From: a virus
DNA: 47,349 nt
IMG/VR virus record: IMGVR_UViG_3300005253_000595
Location: 1-47,349 of that record
Reading direction: 5' to 3' (one strand)
The notes beneath the pieces are model-generated. The model saw only the letters and a program-made list of their open reading frames with translations, did not search any database and was not told the origin of the DNA. A program made the translations under genes and the position numbers. Below, piece after piece: positions 21,140 through 29,460 of this stretch (positions are counted from its first letter, which is position 1; every line of letters begins with the position of its first letter).

Positions 21140-21924
21140 GGCTAAATTACACATAATTACACATAAATCATCTGTAATGATCTGTGTGTATGCGTTAACT
21201 CTAGTCGCAAGTGAGTTTTACCTTCCTAATTACACATTAACACTAGATCATCTATCTATGCTAACATAAAAGGGGATTATATTATCTAGTACTCTAAGGC
21301 ATCTTTTATGTGTAATGTGTGTTTTTGATTATAACTTGATCGGTCTAAAAGGCTTACAACTAAACACATGCTTAACACATGCGATTATGTGTAATCCTTC
21401 AAGCCAAAATCATGCCAAACGCTTAAATATCCGATTGCTTTTACATCATAAGTTCACAAGGCTAACAGCCTTACAACAATTTAAAATGTTTTATTTAAAC
21501 ATTAATAACATTGTAAACTTGTAAACAACTGTTTACATTGTCATGATTCATTGAATCATCATAAGCTCTTAAGCTGTCAAGGCTTACAGTGTATACAATA
21601 CATTTACAATGTTGTAAGTGTAGCAGCTGTGATGGTTTATAGCACTGTAAACATATGTATACATGATAACGGCTTGAAAGCGGGGGACAGATGGAGTCAA
21701 GTATAAATACCTTGATGTACTGACAGCAACTGTCAAGTTCTTGTCTGATACTGTCAAGTATTTTAAATACCCCACCCCCCATTTCAAATTGGCGGGGCAT
21801 CCCAGAGCAAGTTTGAGTTTCGATTACGTAATAAGGTAAATATGGTTGTGTTCTAATGATAACATAGGAATCTTTATTCTCATTTAAATGGGGTAATGGA
21901 TATGCTAAATAGGGTAACAGAAAT
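21140..21924. other. Gene-free control region with short repeats; candidate replication origin
   Basis: About 785 bases with no convincing gene between divergent promoters. It holds repeated short words in both orientations: TTACACAT/ATGTGTAA (near 21150, 21160, 21230, 21308, 21385), TGTAAAC/GTTTAC (near 21513, 21520, 21530, 21646), GGCTTACA (near 21350 and 21571) and CTGTCAAG (near 21565, 21730, 21750). There is also a hairpin AAGGCTAACAGCCTT near 21459, a 17-bp palindrome and a C-run/G-run stem near 21768-21798. Such clustering fits an origin or regulatory region. Confidence 0.5.
21543..21559. repeat. 17-bp palindrome
   Basis: ATGATTCA-T-TGAATCAT is a perfect inverted repeat around one base. 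It could be an operator for a dimeric regulator or part of an origin. Confidence 0.6.
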
Positions 21925-21938
21925 TTTTCTCAAAAATC

Positions 21939-21966
21939 TTGACAAATAGGAAATGTATGGTATACT
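21939..21966 (+). promoter_or_regulatory. Main rightward promoter, sigma70-like
   Basis: TTGACA (21939-21944), 16-bp spacer ending GTATGG, and TATACT (21961-21966). The 19 bases TTTTCTCAAAAATCTTGAC (21925-21943) are repeated exactly at the promoter at 29425. The start is expected at about 21973. Confidence 0.85.
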
Positions 21967-21972
21967 TAAAGC

Positions 21973-22053
21973 GTGTGGATGATTGTCCTATGAAATTTCT
22001 AAACAGGAAATATAACAAATAGGAAATAGGATTCCTGAACAAATCATCCACAC
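21973..22053 (+). ncRNA. Structured 5' leader of the rightward transcript
   Basis: GTGTGGATGATT (21973-21984) pairs perfectly with AATCATCCACAC (22042-22053). Inside, CAGGAA (22004-22009) pairs with TTCCTG (22032-22037). The outer stem begins at the predicted first transcribed base. A 13-base word (ACAAATAGGAAAT) is found both in the promoter spacer and at 22015-22027. It has the same design as the RNA at 17157-17343: promoter, then a transcript whose 5' end is locked in a long stem, then a ribosome-binding site. Confidence 0.7.
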
Positions 22054-22080
22054 TTAAAATTTTTTAAAGAGAGGTGAAAA

Positions 22081-22269
22081 ATGTGGAAGTTTTGGAGTAG
22101 ATTAGCTTGGAGATTGCCAAATGAATTAGTTTATTGGGTTTTAATAAGAGCAGGGGGGTATGCAATTTCAGGTGAATATTTAGGACAAAGACTTTCAAAC
22201 TTAACTTTTAAAGAAACTTTAAATAGATGGAATAATAAATGTAAAAAGAAAGAGGTGAAAAATGACTGA
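22081..22269 (+). CDS. Small phage protein (62 aa)
   Basis: First rightward gene, after AGAGAGGTGAAAA. WKFWSRLAWRLPNELVYWVL and a later GEYLGQRLSNLTF match a type of small protein I remember at the start of phage packaging operons; no function is assigned. Amphipathic N-terminus, basic C-terminus. Confidence 0.6.
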   Translation: MWKFWSRLAWRLPNELVYWVLIRAGGYAISGEYLGQRLSNLTFKETLNRWNNKCKKKEVKND

Positions 22270-23062
22270 AATGACAGGTTGTTTAGTGACAGTGGAGGGT
22301 AACTACTTTGCCCTTGCTGGCAGTATTGACAGAAAGAAAGTAAAGAAGACATATAAAATTGTTGTCAGAGTAGCTGCCCCTGAAGGCGCATTGTCCGTTA
22401 TAAAAAATAAGTTGCTAGACAGAGTACTCACAAGGCTGAACCCTGACTACCATACTTACCACACTCATGAGATCACAGGGATTACAGACCTAGAAGGGCG
22501 ACCTCTGATGGGGTATTCAAATGTGAGGATTATGAACTTTAATCAGATAGCTGAGTATGTAGTAGCTCAACGTCTACCTCTGAAACTCGAATTGTATACA
22601 GAGCTAGATACCTTAAGAACTATGGTATTCCTTGCAGAGACAAACACACAAGAGTTTGCTAGAAAGCAGTTAATTATTGAAAAGGAAGCTAAGGAGGATG
22701 CGGTGTTGGCAGCATTGAATCCAGAGTTATTTGATTTGAAGCACCCGATTGCTGTTCCAGTAGTTACAGAAGTTCCAACTATAGAACCAGCAAAGAATAT
22801 TTCCGATCAGAAGGTGCAACAGACATGGGATGAAAAGCAGAAGAAGTTTATTCCAATAACTGATTTTAAAGAAGACTTCGAGAGGGAAAGCGAAGCTCCG
22901 TATGGAACTAATGTGGATGATGAAGGGTTGGCACAAACTCCTCCAGCAACAGGAACAGGAAGTGGTGGTATGATTCAGAATCCTTCAGTAACAGCTTCAG
23001 AAACATTTGGAGATAATTTAGAAACATTGCAAACAAAAAAAACTTTAATGGATGAACTTTGA
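22262..23062 (+). CDS. Hypothetical protein before terminase (266 aa)
   Basis: An alpha/beta N-terminal half (GCLVTVEGNYFALAGSIDRK, then TYKIVVRVAAPEG), a helical middle and a low-complexity Thr/Pro/Gly C-terminus (TPPATGTGSGGM). Overlaps the previous gene by 8 bases and the next by 4. Its place suggests a packaging or head accessory role. No domain recognised. Confidence 0.55.
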   Translation: MTEMTGCLVTVEGNYFALAGSIDRKKVKKTYKIVVRVAAPEGALSVIKNKLLDRVLTRLNPDYHTYHTHEITGITDLEGRPLMGYSNVRIMNFNQIAEYVVAQRLPLKLELYTELDTLRTMVFLAETNTQEFARKQLIIEKEAKEDAVLAALNPELFDLKHPIAVPVVTEVPTIEPAKNISDQKVQQTWDEKQKKFIPITDFKEDFERESEAPYGTNVDDEGLAQTPPATGTGSGGMIQNPSVTASETFGDNLETLQTKKTLMDEL

Positions 23063-23460
23063 AAGACAAACAACTTGTAATAAAATGGGTAGATGGCAAA
23101 CCAGTTCCAACAGAAAAAGAAATCTTAACTAAAGAAGCTGTGACCGAACTACCCATTACAGTCATGTCAGTGCCATACAAAAGATCACCTCTGGAAGTTG
23201 AATTTAAAATAGATGAACGTTTTGAAGGTATGACCAACGGTGAAGTAATGATGCTTCGTATGGCAGAAGATGCTGCGAGGGGAAATCACAAGGCTGCTGA
23301 TATGCTCTTGGATAGAATACTTGGCAAGCCAAAGATGTTTTCAGAGAATAAGAATATAAACGCTACTTATCAAGACTATCTACAGGAGATTGCAAATCGA
23401 GAAGAATCCGAACTTAACGAGGCAGACATTAAACAAAATCCACAGCCGTTTACAGAATGA
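23059..23460 (+). CDS. Probable terminase small subunit-like protein
   Basis: 133 residues from TTG at 23059, overlapping the previous stop. MMLRMAEDAARGNHKAADML, then LDRILGKPK resembles proteins placed just before the large terminase in many phages, where they bind DNA or regulate packaging. The long overlap (71 bases) with the large subunit frame supports coupling. Assignment is by position and helix pattern. Confidence 0.5.
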   Translation: MKDKQLVIKWVDGKPVPTEKEILTKEAVTELPITVMSVPYKRSPLEVEFKIDERFEGMTNGEVMMLRMAEDAARGNHKAADMLLDRILGKPKMFSENKNINATYQDYLQEIANREESELNEADIKQNPQPFTE

Positions 23461-25030
23461 ATTTCCGTTCTTTGCTAGACATGCTTGTGTGATTACTGAT
23501 AAAGAGGGTGGAGAGTTAAGACCATTTATATTTAATTCTGCTCAAGAGAAGTTACATAAAGCCATAGAAGATCAACTAAGACGTACAGGTAGAGTCCGTA
23601 TCATAATTGTTAAAGGTAGACAACAAGGCTGCTCGACTTATGTAGCTGGAAGGTTCTACTGGATTGTTACTCGTAACAAAGGTAAGTTCTGCTTCATTCT
23701 ATCACATGAGGCGAGCACGACTGAAAAGTTATATGGGATGGTCAACAGGTTTCAAGAACATATCCATCCCTCGATGCGACCAATTACTTCTATACATAAT
23801 AGAAGACAGATGCAGTTCACAGGGCTTGGAAGTGAGTATGCGCTAGGAACTGCTGGAAACGAAATGGTTGGTAGAGGTGGAACGTTACAATTATTTCATG
23901 GTAGTGAAGTTGCATTTTGGGAGAAAACTGATGGTATACAAACAGGTGTTATGCAGAGTATTGCTGATGTGGATGGAACAGAGATCATTCTGGAATCAAC
24001 CGCAAATGGTTTTGGTAACATGTTTCATCGTATGGTTATCAACGCTTTAGACCCTGAGAGTGCAACACCTTATGAAGTAGTGTTTATAGCATGGTATATG
24101 CAGAAGGAATATCGAACACCTTGCCCCGAAGGATTTGAATTAACAAACGATGAAGTTAAATTAAAGGAGTACTTTAAACTTGACAACGAACAAATCAACT
24201 GGCGAAGAATCAAAATTGCCGAATTTGGAAGCCTCTGGAAATTCAGACAAGAGTATCCTAATACTATCCAAGATGCCTTTGTCACCACTGGAAGCTCTCT
24301 TATTGACCCTGACTACACCCTTGCTGCAAGGAAAAGACAACTCACAGACCCTGACGCACCTCTCATACTTGGCGTTGACCCAGCCCGAACTGGAGATAGA
24401 TGTGTAATAGCAAGACGTAGAGGGAGACATATTACAAGGATACAGTTTATTAAACCAGAGGGAGATGGAAAAATCCGCCAAACGCAAGTCGCTGCGAGAC
24501 TGGCAAGTATTATAGATAATGAAGATGTTGCAAAATGTTTTATAGATGTTGCACATGGGTATGGGGTTATTGATATTCTTCATAGTCTTGGGTACGGTCA
24601 GATAGTACGAGGTGTTCACTTTAATGAGAAGACTGCTTTTCCCGATAAATATTCAAACAAACGTGCTGAGATGCACATGACATTTAGAGATTGGATTCAT
24701 AGTGAAGAAGTTAGTATTCCAGATAGAGAAGATGTTCAAATGGATTTTTCCGTTGTACCAGATTTCGAGACAACAATGAATGGTCTCATTCGTATAACAG
24801 CAAAAGATAAGATAAAGAAAGTTTATGGTAAATCACCAGATATTGCAGATGCCTGTATACTTACTTTCGCTTACCCTGTTCACAGGCTTATAATGACTCG
24901 GAGAGGTAGGCAGAATAAAATTAAAAGAGTTGGAAGAAACCAGAGTCCTCTAACAACATTGAATAGGTTTAGAAAACCAAATAAAGGTAGACAAGAGGGA
25001 ACAGTTTATACAGTTTCCTATGACAACTAG
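23390..25030 (+). CDS. terL: Terminase large subunit
   Basis: Up to 546 residues. The ATPase part has IIVKGRQQGCSTYVAGRFYW (degenerate Walker A) near residue 73, and FHGSEVAFW and EIILESTANG as downstream ATPase motifs. The nuclease part has LGVDPARTGDRCVI, KCFIDVAHGYGV and KSPDIADACILTF with the three catalytic acidic residues. It pumps DNA into the procapsid and cuts concatemers. The true start is uncertain: TTG at 23390 has its AGGAG too close, but no later start fits. Confidence 0.9.
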   Translation: MQIEKNPNLTRQTLNKIHSRLQNEFPFFARHACVITDKEGGELRPFIFNSAQEKLHKAIEDQLRRTGRVRIIIVKGRQQGCSTYVAGRFYWIVTRNKGKFCFILSHEASTTEKLYGMVNRFQEHIHPSMRPITSIHNRRQMQFTGLGSEYALGTAGNEMVGRGGTLQLFHGSEVAFWEKTDGIQTGVMQSIADVDGTEIILESTANGFGNMFHRMVINALDPESATPYEVVFIAWYMQKEYRTPCPEGFELTNDEVKLKEYFKLDNEQINWRRIKIAEFGSLWKFRQEYPNTIQDAFVTTGSSLIDPDYTLAARKRQLTDPDAPLILGVDPARTGDRCVIARRRGRHITRIQFIKPEGDGKIRQTQVAARLASIIDNEDVAKCFIDVAHGYGVIDILHSLGYGQIVRGVHFNEKTAFPDKYSNKRAEMHMTFRDWIHSEEVSIPDREDVQMDFSVVPDFETTMNGLIRITAKDKIKKVYGKSPDIADACILTFAYPVHRLIMTRRGRQNKIKRVGRNQSPLTTLNRFRKPNKGRQEGTVYTVSYDN

Positions 25031-25044
25031 AAAGGAGAGGACTT

Positions 25045-25266
25045 ATGGGGATATTAAGTTTATTGGGACAGGCTTTTAAACAAGGTTCAGCAAAGCCTGA
25101 AGGTGGTAATAGTGTAGGTTTACAATCGAGACAAAGTACATCAACACCAGCAGCAGAACAACCAAAAGCTAAAGCTGCTGCAAAATTAGCTTTAATTAAG
25201 ACAGGTGGTAAAGGTGGAGTTTTAAATGAAGCAACTACAGGTCGTAAGAAACTTTTAGGAAATTAG
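25045..25266 (+). CDS. Small head-region protein (73 aa)
   Basis: Low-complexity Ser/Thr/Pro/Ala region followed by AKAAAKLALIKTGGKGGVL and RKKLLGN at the end. The end motif occurs in small proteins between terminase and portal genes of other phages as I remember them. Good ribosome-binding site (AAAGGAGAGG). Confidence 0.55.
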   Translation: MGILSLLGQAFKQGSAKPEGGNSVGLQSRQSTSTPAAEQPKAKAAAKLALIKTGGKGGVLNEATTGRKKLLGN

Positions 25267-25276
25267 GAGAGGAGTT

Positions 25277-25516
25277 ATGACAAGTCCAAATACATATACA
25301 AAAACGTATAGTACAGAAGAAAGAACACTTGCAAATCCAACTGCAGTAGCCGTTGGTGCTTTGGGTAATGGTGCTAATGGTGCAAGTTCAACAGCAAATT
25401 TTGATAAAATAGCTGTAGCAATTGACGCTTTGATTGCTGATAATCTTGACTTAAGACAATTAGTAGCTGCATTAATTGATGATATTGCAGCTAGTCATTT
25501 AAGAATTTTAAAATAA
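25277..25516 (+). CDS. Small hypothetical virion-cluster protein (79 aa)
   Basis: Ala-rich with a C-terminal helical half (IAVAIDALIADNLDLRQLVA and LIDDIAASHLRILK) likely to be a trimeric coiled coil. Start after GGAGAGGAGTT. Function unknown. Confidence 0.5.
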   Translation: MTSPNTYTKTYSTEERTLANPTAVAVGALGNGANGASSTANFDKIAVAIDALIADNLDLRQLVAALIDDIAASHLRILK

Positions 25517-25525
25517 GGAGATAAT

Positions 25526-25795
25526 ATGTCACGTTTAGGAGTAGCATATAAAAGATTAATAGATTTAGCAACACTTACAGCAATTCCTGTTGATGGAGAC
25601 TATTATGTTGTTAGTGATGTAAGTACTGCAAACAGAGAGAAAAAGATAGATGCAGGGAGAATACAACACATTGATTTAGCAACTGGAGATTTACAGACAG
25701 AAGGAGACCTAGATGTATTAGGTGAAGTAAAAAATGTGAGTTACGAAAGTAACACAGTTTATTTTGAAGGTAATATAGTATTTAATAGAGATTAA
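25526..25795 (+). CDS. Small protein (89 aa) homologous to both ends of the 32782-33774 product
   Basis: The N-terminus (GVAYKRLIDLATLTAIP and STANREKKIDAGRI) and the C-terminus (VSYESNTVYFEGNIVFN) match the corresponding ends of the 330-residue protein at 32782-33774, which has a repeat domain between them. So this is the minimal form of a modular virion protein. Start after AAGGAGATAAT. Confidence 0.65.
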   Translation: MSRLGVAYKRLIDLATLTAIPVDGDYYVVSDVSTANREKKIDAGRIQHIDLATGDLQTEGDLDVLGEVKNVSYESNTVYFEGNIVFNRD

Positions 25796-25807
25796 GGAGA
25801 AATAGAA

Positions 25808-26206
25808 ATGGCAGATTTAAAAGAGAGTGGTTTAACTTTATTGAGTGATACAGCAGGTGGAATAACAGCTTTAACTGACATGTCAGTAGCAGCTATTCAA
25901 ACTTTGTATACAGTACCAGTAGGAAAGACTTGTATTTTATCTCATGCAATCTTAGAGATAAGTGCTGATGCTGGAGCAAGTCTTGCAGTTACAATAGGTA
26001 AAGATGCAGCAGCTATAGATTTTGTTGGAACAACTAATGGTGATAATCTTGATGCAGATGGAGATTGTATTTTAATAGCACCAGTACCTAGTGCAACGCC
26101 AGCAACATTGAAAGCATATGCAGCAGGGGATGTTATTAGTATTGATATAGCTGTTGCAGGAAATGCAACTACAGCTAATGTTTACTTATTTGGTATACTT
26201 TACTAA
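25808..26206 (+). CDS. Probable virion structural protein (132 aa)
   Basis: All-beta pattern rich in Ala, Gly and Thr (TLYTVPVGKTCILSHAILEI, then SLAVTIGKDAAAIDF), ending in TANVYLFGILY. Similar small jelly-roll-like proteins occur before the portal in some podoviruses. The exact role is unknown. Confidence 0.5.
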   Translation: MADLKESGLTLLSDTAGGITALTDMSVAAIQTLYTVPVGKTCILSHAILEISADAGASLAVTIGKDAAAIDFVGTTNGDNLDADGDCILIAPVPSATPATLKAYAAGDVISIDIAVAGNATTANVYLFGILY

Positions 26207-26220
26207 AGTGAGGAGTTTAA

Positions 26221-27981
26221 ATGTCAGCGAAAGTAAAAGCTATAAAAGCAAAGTTTGAAGCATTGAAAAGTAAGAAGTCAGTTTGGCTTGAATACTTTCA
26301 GTTGATAGGGGAGTACATTAATCAAAGACGTTTAGAGTTTACAGAGATAAGCGTAGCTGGTAATTTTCTTAACAGAGAATTGTTTGATAGTACTGCAGGG
26401 AGAAACAATCAGATCATGGCTTCAGCATTGGTTGGAGCCTTATGGGCTGGTGGGAATCAGACAATCAAGATTATGCCAGCTTTCGGTATTGAAGATAATG
26501 ATACTAACAAAGAGTATTATGAGTTTATGCTTAATACAATTATCAATGTAGTAGATTCACCAAAAGCTGGATTTTCAAATGCTTTTGGTGAATATATGAT
26601 TGACGAAACATCTTTTGGAACATCAGGTATTGGGGTTTTTGAGAATGAAGAACTTGAAACAAAAAGGAATACTCCAATTCGATATACTGCATGGAATATA
26701 AAAACCATGCACATAGCTGAGAATAGATGGGGAGTAGTTGACACTGTTTACAACCTAACTGAACCAACAATATCAGAAGTAGTTGATGAACATGGTGTTG
26801 ATGCTCTCAGTGCTAAAAGTCGAAGACTGTATGATAGTAACAAAGGTGATACAGAAAAGATTAAAGTTTTACATGCTATAGAACCACGAAGGGAAAGGAG
26901 TCCTATAAGATTTGGTAATAAGAATATGCCAGTTGCTTCTATTCATATAGAGTGGGATAGTGATAAGATTTTAAAAGAGAGTGGTTATGAGTCAATGCCT
27001 GTCAAGGTTGTAAGATTCTCTAAACTACTTGGCGAAGTTTATGGTCGTGGTTCAGGTGGTCTTGCATTACCAGATGCACTTGAGTTAAATGCAATTTGGG
27101 AAGCAGTTACAATAGCAAGTGAAAAAACTCTTGACCCACCTTTAGGTGTTCTTAACGATGGTGACTTAACCCCTATCATTGATACAAGTGCTGGTGGTCT
27201 TACTGTTTTTAATGTTACAGGGAGATTTGGAAATCAACCTCCTGTTTTCCCTTTATTTACAGTGGGAGAAATAAAGGCTGTTGAACCTTTAATAGATAAA
27301 TTAACTGAATCCTTATCAAATCATTTCTTTCTTGATAGATTGTTAGACCTTAATAACGATACGAGGATGACTTTTGGTGAGGCACAGATTCGTAATGAAT
27401 TGCGAGCAGCTTCATTAGGTTTGGTTTATACAAGACAAATTAAAGAAGGTCTTGTTCCAGTGCTCGAAAGAACTGTAGAGATTTTGTTTAAAAAAGGTTT
27501 GTTAGGTGTAATGCCTGATTCACAGGAAGCAGAAGACGCAATCATTGATGGAAAAAAAGTAATTATTATTCCAGAAGAAATTGCACAAAGAATTGTTGAT
27601 GGTTTAGAATTTTTTGAAATTAAATTTATTTCCCCTGCTGCTAGGGCTATGAACGCTGAACAAGTTCAAGGTTTACTTGCTACATTACAATTTACAACTC
27701 AGGCTTCTGCTATAGATCAGAACGCAAGAGATGTTATTGATGTAGATGCTGCTGTTAAAAGAATTGCTGAATTGACAGGTGCTCCTGAAGAAGTTGTCAG
27801 GACATTACCTTCAATCAAAAAGTTGCGTGATGCAAGAGATGTTAATATCGCACAACAAGCAGAACTTGAATCAGAAAGGCTAAGGTCAGAAATAGCTCGT
27901 AATTATGCTCAAGCTTCTTCGGTAGTTGCTGGTACAGGTGGAGGTGGCGGTGCACTAAATAAAGTACCGCTTAATGGTTAA
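26221..27981 (+). CDS. Head-to-tail connector (portal) protein
   Basis: 586 residues, with the T7-type connector layout. N-terminal helix (KSVWLEYFQLIGEYINQRRL), FDSTAGRNNQIMASALVGAL near 58-77, EYMIDETSFGTSGIGVFENE in the wing domain, GRGSGGLALPDALELNAIWE near the middle, and NDTRMTFGEAQIRNE before the C-terminal crown. It forms the dodecameric vertex through which DNA passes. Length is normal for the family. Confidence 0.9.
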   Translation: MSAKVKAIKAKFEALKSKKSVWLEYFQLIGEYINQRRLEFTEISVAGNFLNRELFDSTAGRNNQIMASALVGALWAGGNQTIKIMPAFGIEDNDTNKEYYEFMLNTIINVVDSPKAGFSNAFGEYMIDETSFGTSGIGVFENEELETKRNTPIRYTAWNIKTMHIAENRWGVVDTVYNLTEPTISEVVDEHGVDALSAKSRRLYDSNKGDTEKIKVLHAIEPRRERSPIRFGNKNMPVASIHIEWDSDKILKESGYESMPVKVVRFSKLLGEVYGRGSGGLALPDALELNAIWEAVTIASEKTLDPPLGVLNDGDLTPIIDTSAGGLTVFNVTGRFGNQPPVFPLFTVGEIKAVEPLIDKLTESLSNHFFLDRLLDLNNDTRMTFGEAQIRNELRAASLGLVYTRQIKEGLVPVLERTVEILFKKGLLGVMPDSQEAEDAIIDGKKVIIIPEEIAQRIVDGLEFFEIKFISPAARAMNAEQVQGLLATLQFTTQASAIDQNARDVIDVDAAVKRIAELTGAPEEVVRTLPSIKKLRDARDVNIAQQAELESERLRSEIARNYAQASSVVAGTGGGGGALNKVPLNG

Positions 27982-27992
27982 GGAGGTGAAAT

Positions 27993-28319
27993 GTGTCTAT
28001 TGATTCAAAGGTTAAAGAAAAACAGGATAAAGCTAATCTTGAAAGTGCAAAGAAGATGGCGCAGTTGACAAATTGTATAGCAATTGCGTCAAGTACAGCA
28101 GAAGGTATTATAGCGTTTAGACAATTGATGTGTATGTGTGGCTATAATCAATCTACTGTGGCTGTTAATCCTCAGACTGGTGCTGTAAATATAGAAGGTT
28201 CAATTTACAACGCTGCAAGGGAAAACATCTGGAAAGAGATAAGGCAATTAATTCCTGTTAAAACAAGAAAGAAAATCGAGTATGAAAAAACACAATTTAT
28301 TGATGAAGGAGGTGAATGA
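27993..28319 (+). CDS. Bbp19-like small phage protein (108 aa)
   Basis: GTG at 27993 after AAGGAGGTGAAAT. Contains EGIIAFRQLMCMCGYNQST, then EGSIYNAARENIWKEIRQL, the 'GR..L..LL..~gv...EG.RN..~.L' arrangement of Bbp19-type proteins found next to portal genes. Role unknown; conserved with capsid genes. Confidence 0.6.
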   Translation: MSIDSKVKEKQDKANLESAKKMAQLTNCIAIASSTAEGIIAFRQLMCMCGYNQSTVAVNPQTGAVNIEGSIYNAARENIWKEIRQLIPVKTRKKIEYEKTQFIDEGGE

Positions 28320-29143
28320 TGGCAGAAGATGATGGTATTGCAGAGGCAGGGCATCCTTCCGATGCTGGCAAACCTGTTGTTGAGGGAGCTAAGTTTGAAG
28401 TACCAACAGAATTTGCAGAAAAAGGATGGGCAAAGGATTTAACATCTTATGATGATGTATACAAGAAGTTAGACGGTGCTCAAACTTTGATTGGACAGAA
28501 AGCTGTTCCAGATGATAAGTCTACGCCCGAAGATTGGGATACACACTACAAATCATTAGGAAGACCTGATAAATCTGAAACATATACTTTTAATCGTGAA
28601 GGTTTCAGTAAAGAATTTCAAGAAGCACAGAATGATGAATATGACAATGCTGTTAAAGGTATTCTTCATAAAGCTGGAGTAAATCAAAGACAGGTTAATA
28701 TTATACAACCAGAATTTGAAAAGTTAGCAGAAGCAATTCAAACTACTGATATTACTAAAAAAGCAGAGGCTGATAAAGCATTTGATGAACTTACTGAAAA
28801 AACATTTGGAACTAATAAAGATCAAATACTTGCTGACACTTCACAGTTGCTAAAAGACCTCACACCAGAAGGATTCAAAGATAAGATTGCTAGTCTTGAC
28901 AATGAGACTTTAGTTATTCTTTCAGGTGTGTTGAACAATGTAAAAACAAAGTATATAAACGAAGATGGTTCTGGTGGTGGTGAAGGTGGTAATCTTGGTG
29001 GTGAAACAGTAGAAACTTTGAGAGAAAAAGCTAGGGGGATAATGCAGACAGATGAATACAGGAATTCATTTAATTCATCGAGTGGTGACAAAAGAAAGGA
29101 AGTGGCTGCTATATATGAAAAAATTTCTAAACTTCAGTCTTAG
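28316..29143 (+). CDS. Scaffolding protein
   Basis: 275 residues, acidic. VPTEFAEKGWAKDLTSYDDV, then KKLDGAQTLIGQKAVPDDKS, then GRPDKSETYTF near residues 35-100 is the typical signature of scaffold proteins from several tailed phages. The centre is helical, a Gly-rich hinge (GSGGGEGGNLGG) follows, and the helical C-terminus should bind capsid protein. It overlaps the previous stop (ATGATG after GGAGGTGA). Confidence 0.8.
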   Translation: MMAEDDGIAEAGHPSDAGKPVVEGAKFEVPTEFAEKGWAKDLTSYDDVYKKLDGAQTLIGQKAVPDDKSTPEDWDTHYKSLGRPDKSETYTFNREGFSKEFQEAQNDEYDNAVKGILHKAGVNQRQVNIIQPEFEKLAEAIQTTDITKKAEADKAFDELTEKTFGTNKDQILADTSQLLKDLTPEGFKDKIASLDNETLVILSGVLNNVKTKYINEDGSGGGEGGNLGGETVETLREKARGIMQTDEYRNSFNSSSGDKRKEVAAIYEKISKLQS

Positions 29144-29402
29144 TATTATTGTTGCTATTATTCTTACATGTTCTCTAACTTTTGCCGAACCTCAAAGATG
29201 GAGTTTCGGTGTATGGCATGAGGCACAGTTTATCAGTGGTGAATGTAAACTCGAAACCAAAGATTTTATAGTAGAAGGTGTAACACTTTGGACATGTGAA
29301 TTTAAAGATGGTTGTCTAGCTGGATGGATAAGTGATATAACTGGCGCACATCCAAGAAATCATCGTTGGATTACAAAGATGAAGCATGGAAGATTGACCT
29401 GA
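29115..29402 (+). CDS. Secreted small protein with signal peptide (95 aa)
   Basis: ATG at 29115 overlaps the end of the scaffold gene by 29 bases. MKKFLNFSLSIIVAIILTCS then LTFA is a Sec signal with likely cleavage before EPQRWSFGVW. The mature part has three cysteines (GECKLE, WTCEFKDGC) and His/Arg near the end. Unusual inside a head gene cluster: possibly periplasmic superinfection exclusion or lysis-timing protein (inference). The ribosome-binding site is distant, so coupling to the scaffold gene is likely. Confidence 0.55.
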   Translation: MKKFLNFSLSIIVAIILTCSLTFAEPQRWSFGVWHEAQFISGECKLETKDFIVEGVTLWTCEFKDGCLAGWISDITGAHPRNHRWITKMKHGRLT

Positions 29403-29424
29403 TTATTTACTTTTCTCAAAAATC

Positions 29425-29452
29425 TTGACTATTTCAGGAAGTATGGTATACT
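29425..29452 (+). promoter_or_regulatory. Internal promoter for the HNH gene and capsid region
   Basis: TTGACT (29425-29430), 16-bp spacer and TATACT (29447-29452). Shares an exact 19-base upstream block (29411-29429) and GTATGGTATACT with the main rightward promoter. Predicted start near 29459, one or two bases before the HNH start codon. Confidence 0.8.
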
Positions 29453-29460
29453 ATTAGCAT

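Noticed and set aside
21315-21524. 69-codon rightward frame in the control region
   Set aside because: No ribosome-binding site or promoter, composition like non-coding repeats, and no protein-like pattern.
21495-21800. Two overlapping leftward frames in the control region
   Set aside because: They cover the repeat cluster, have Cys/Tyr/Ser-rich random-looking products and lack start signals.
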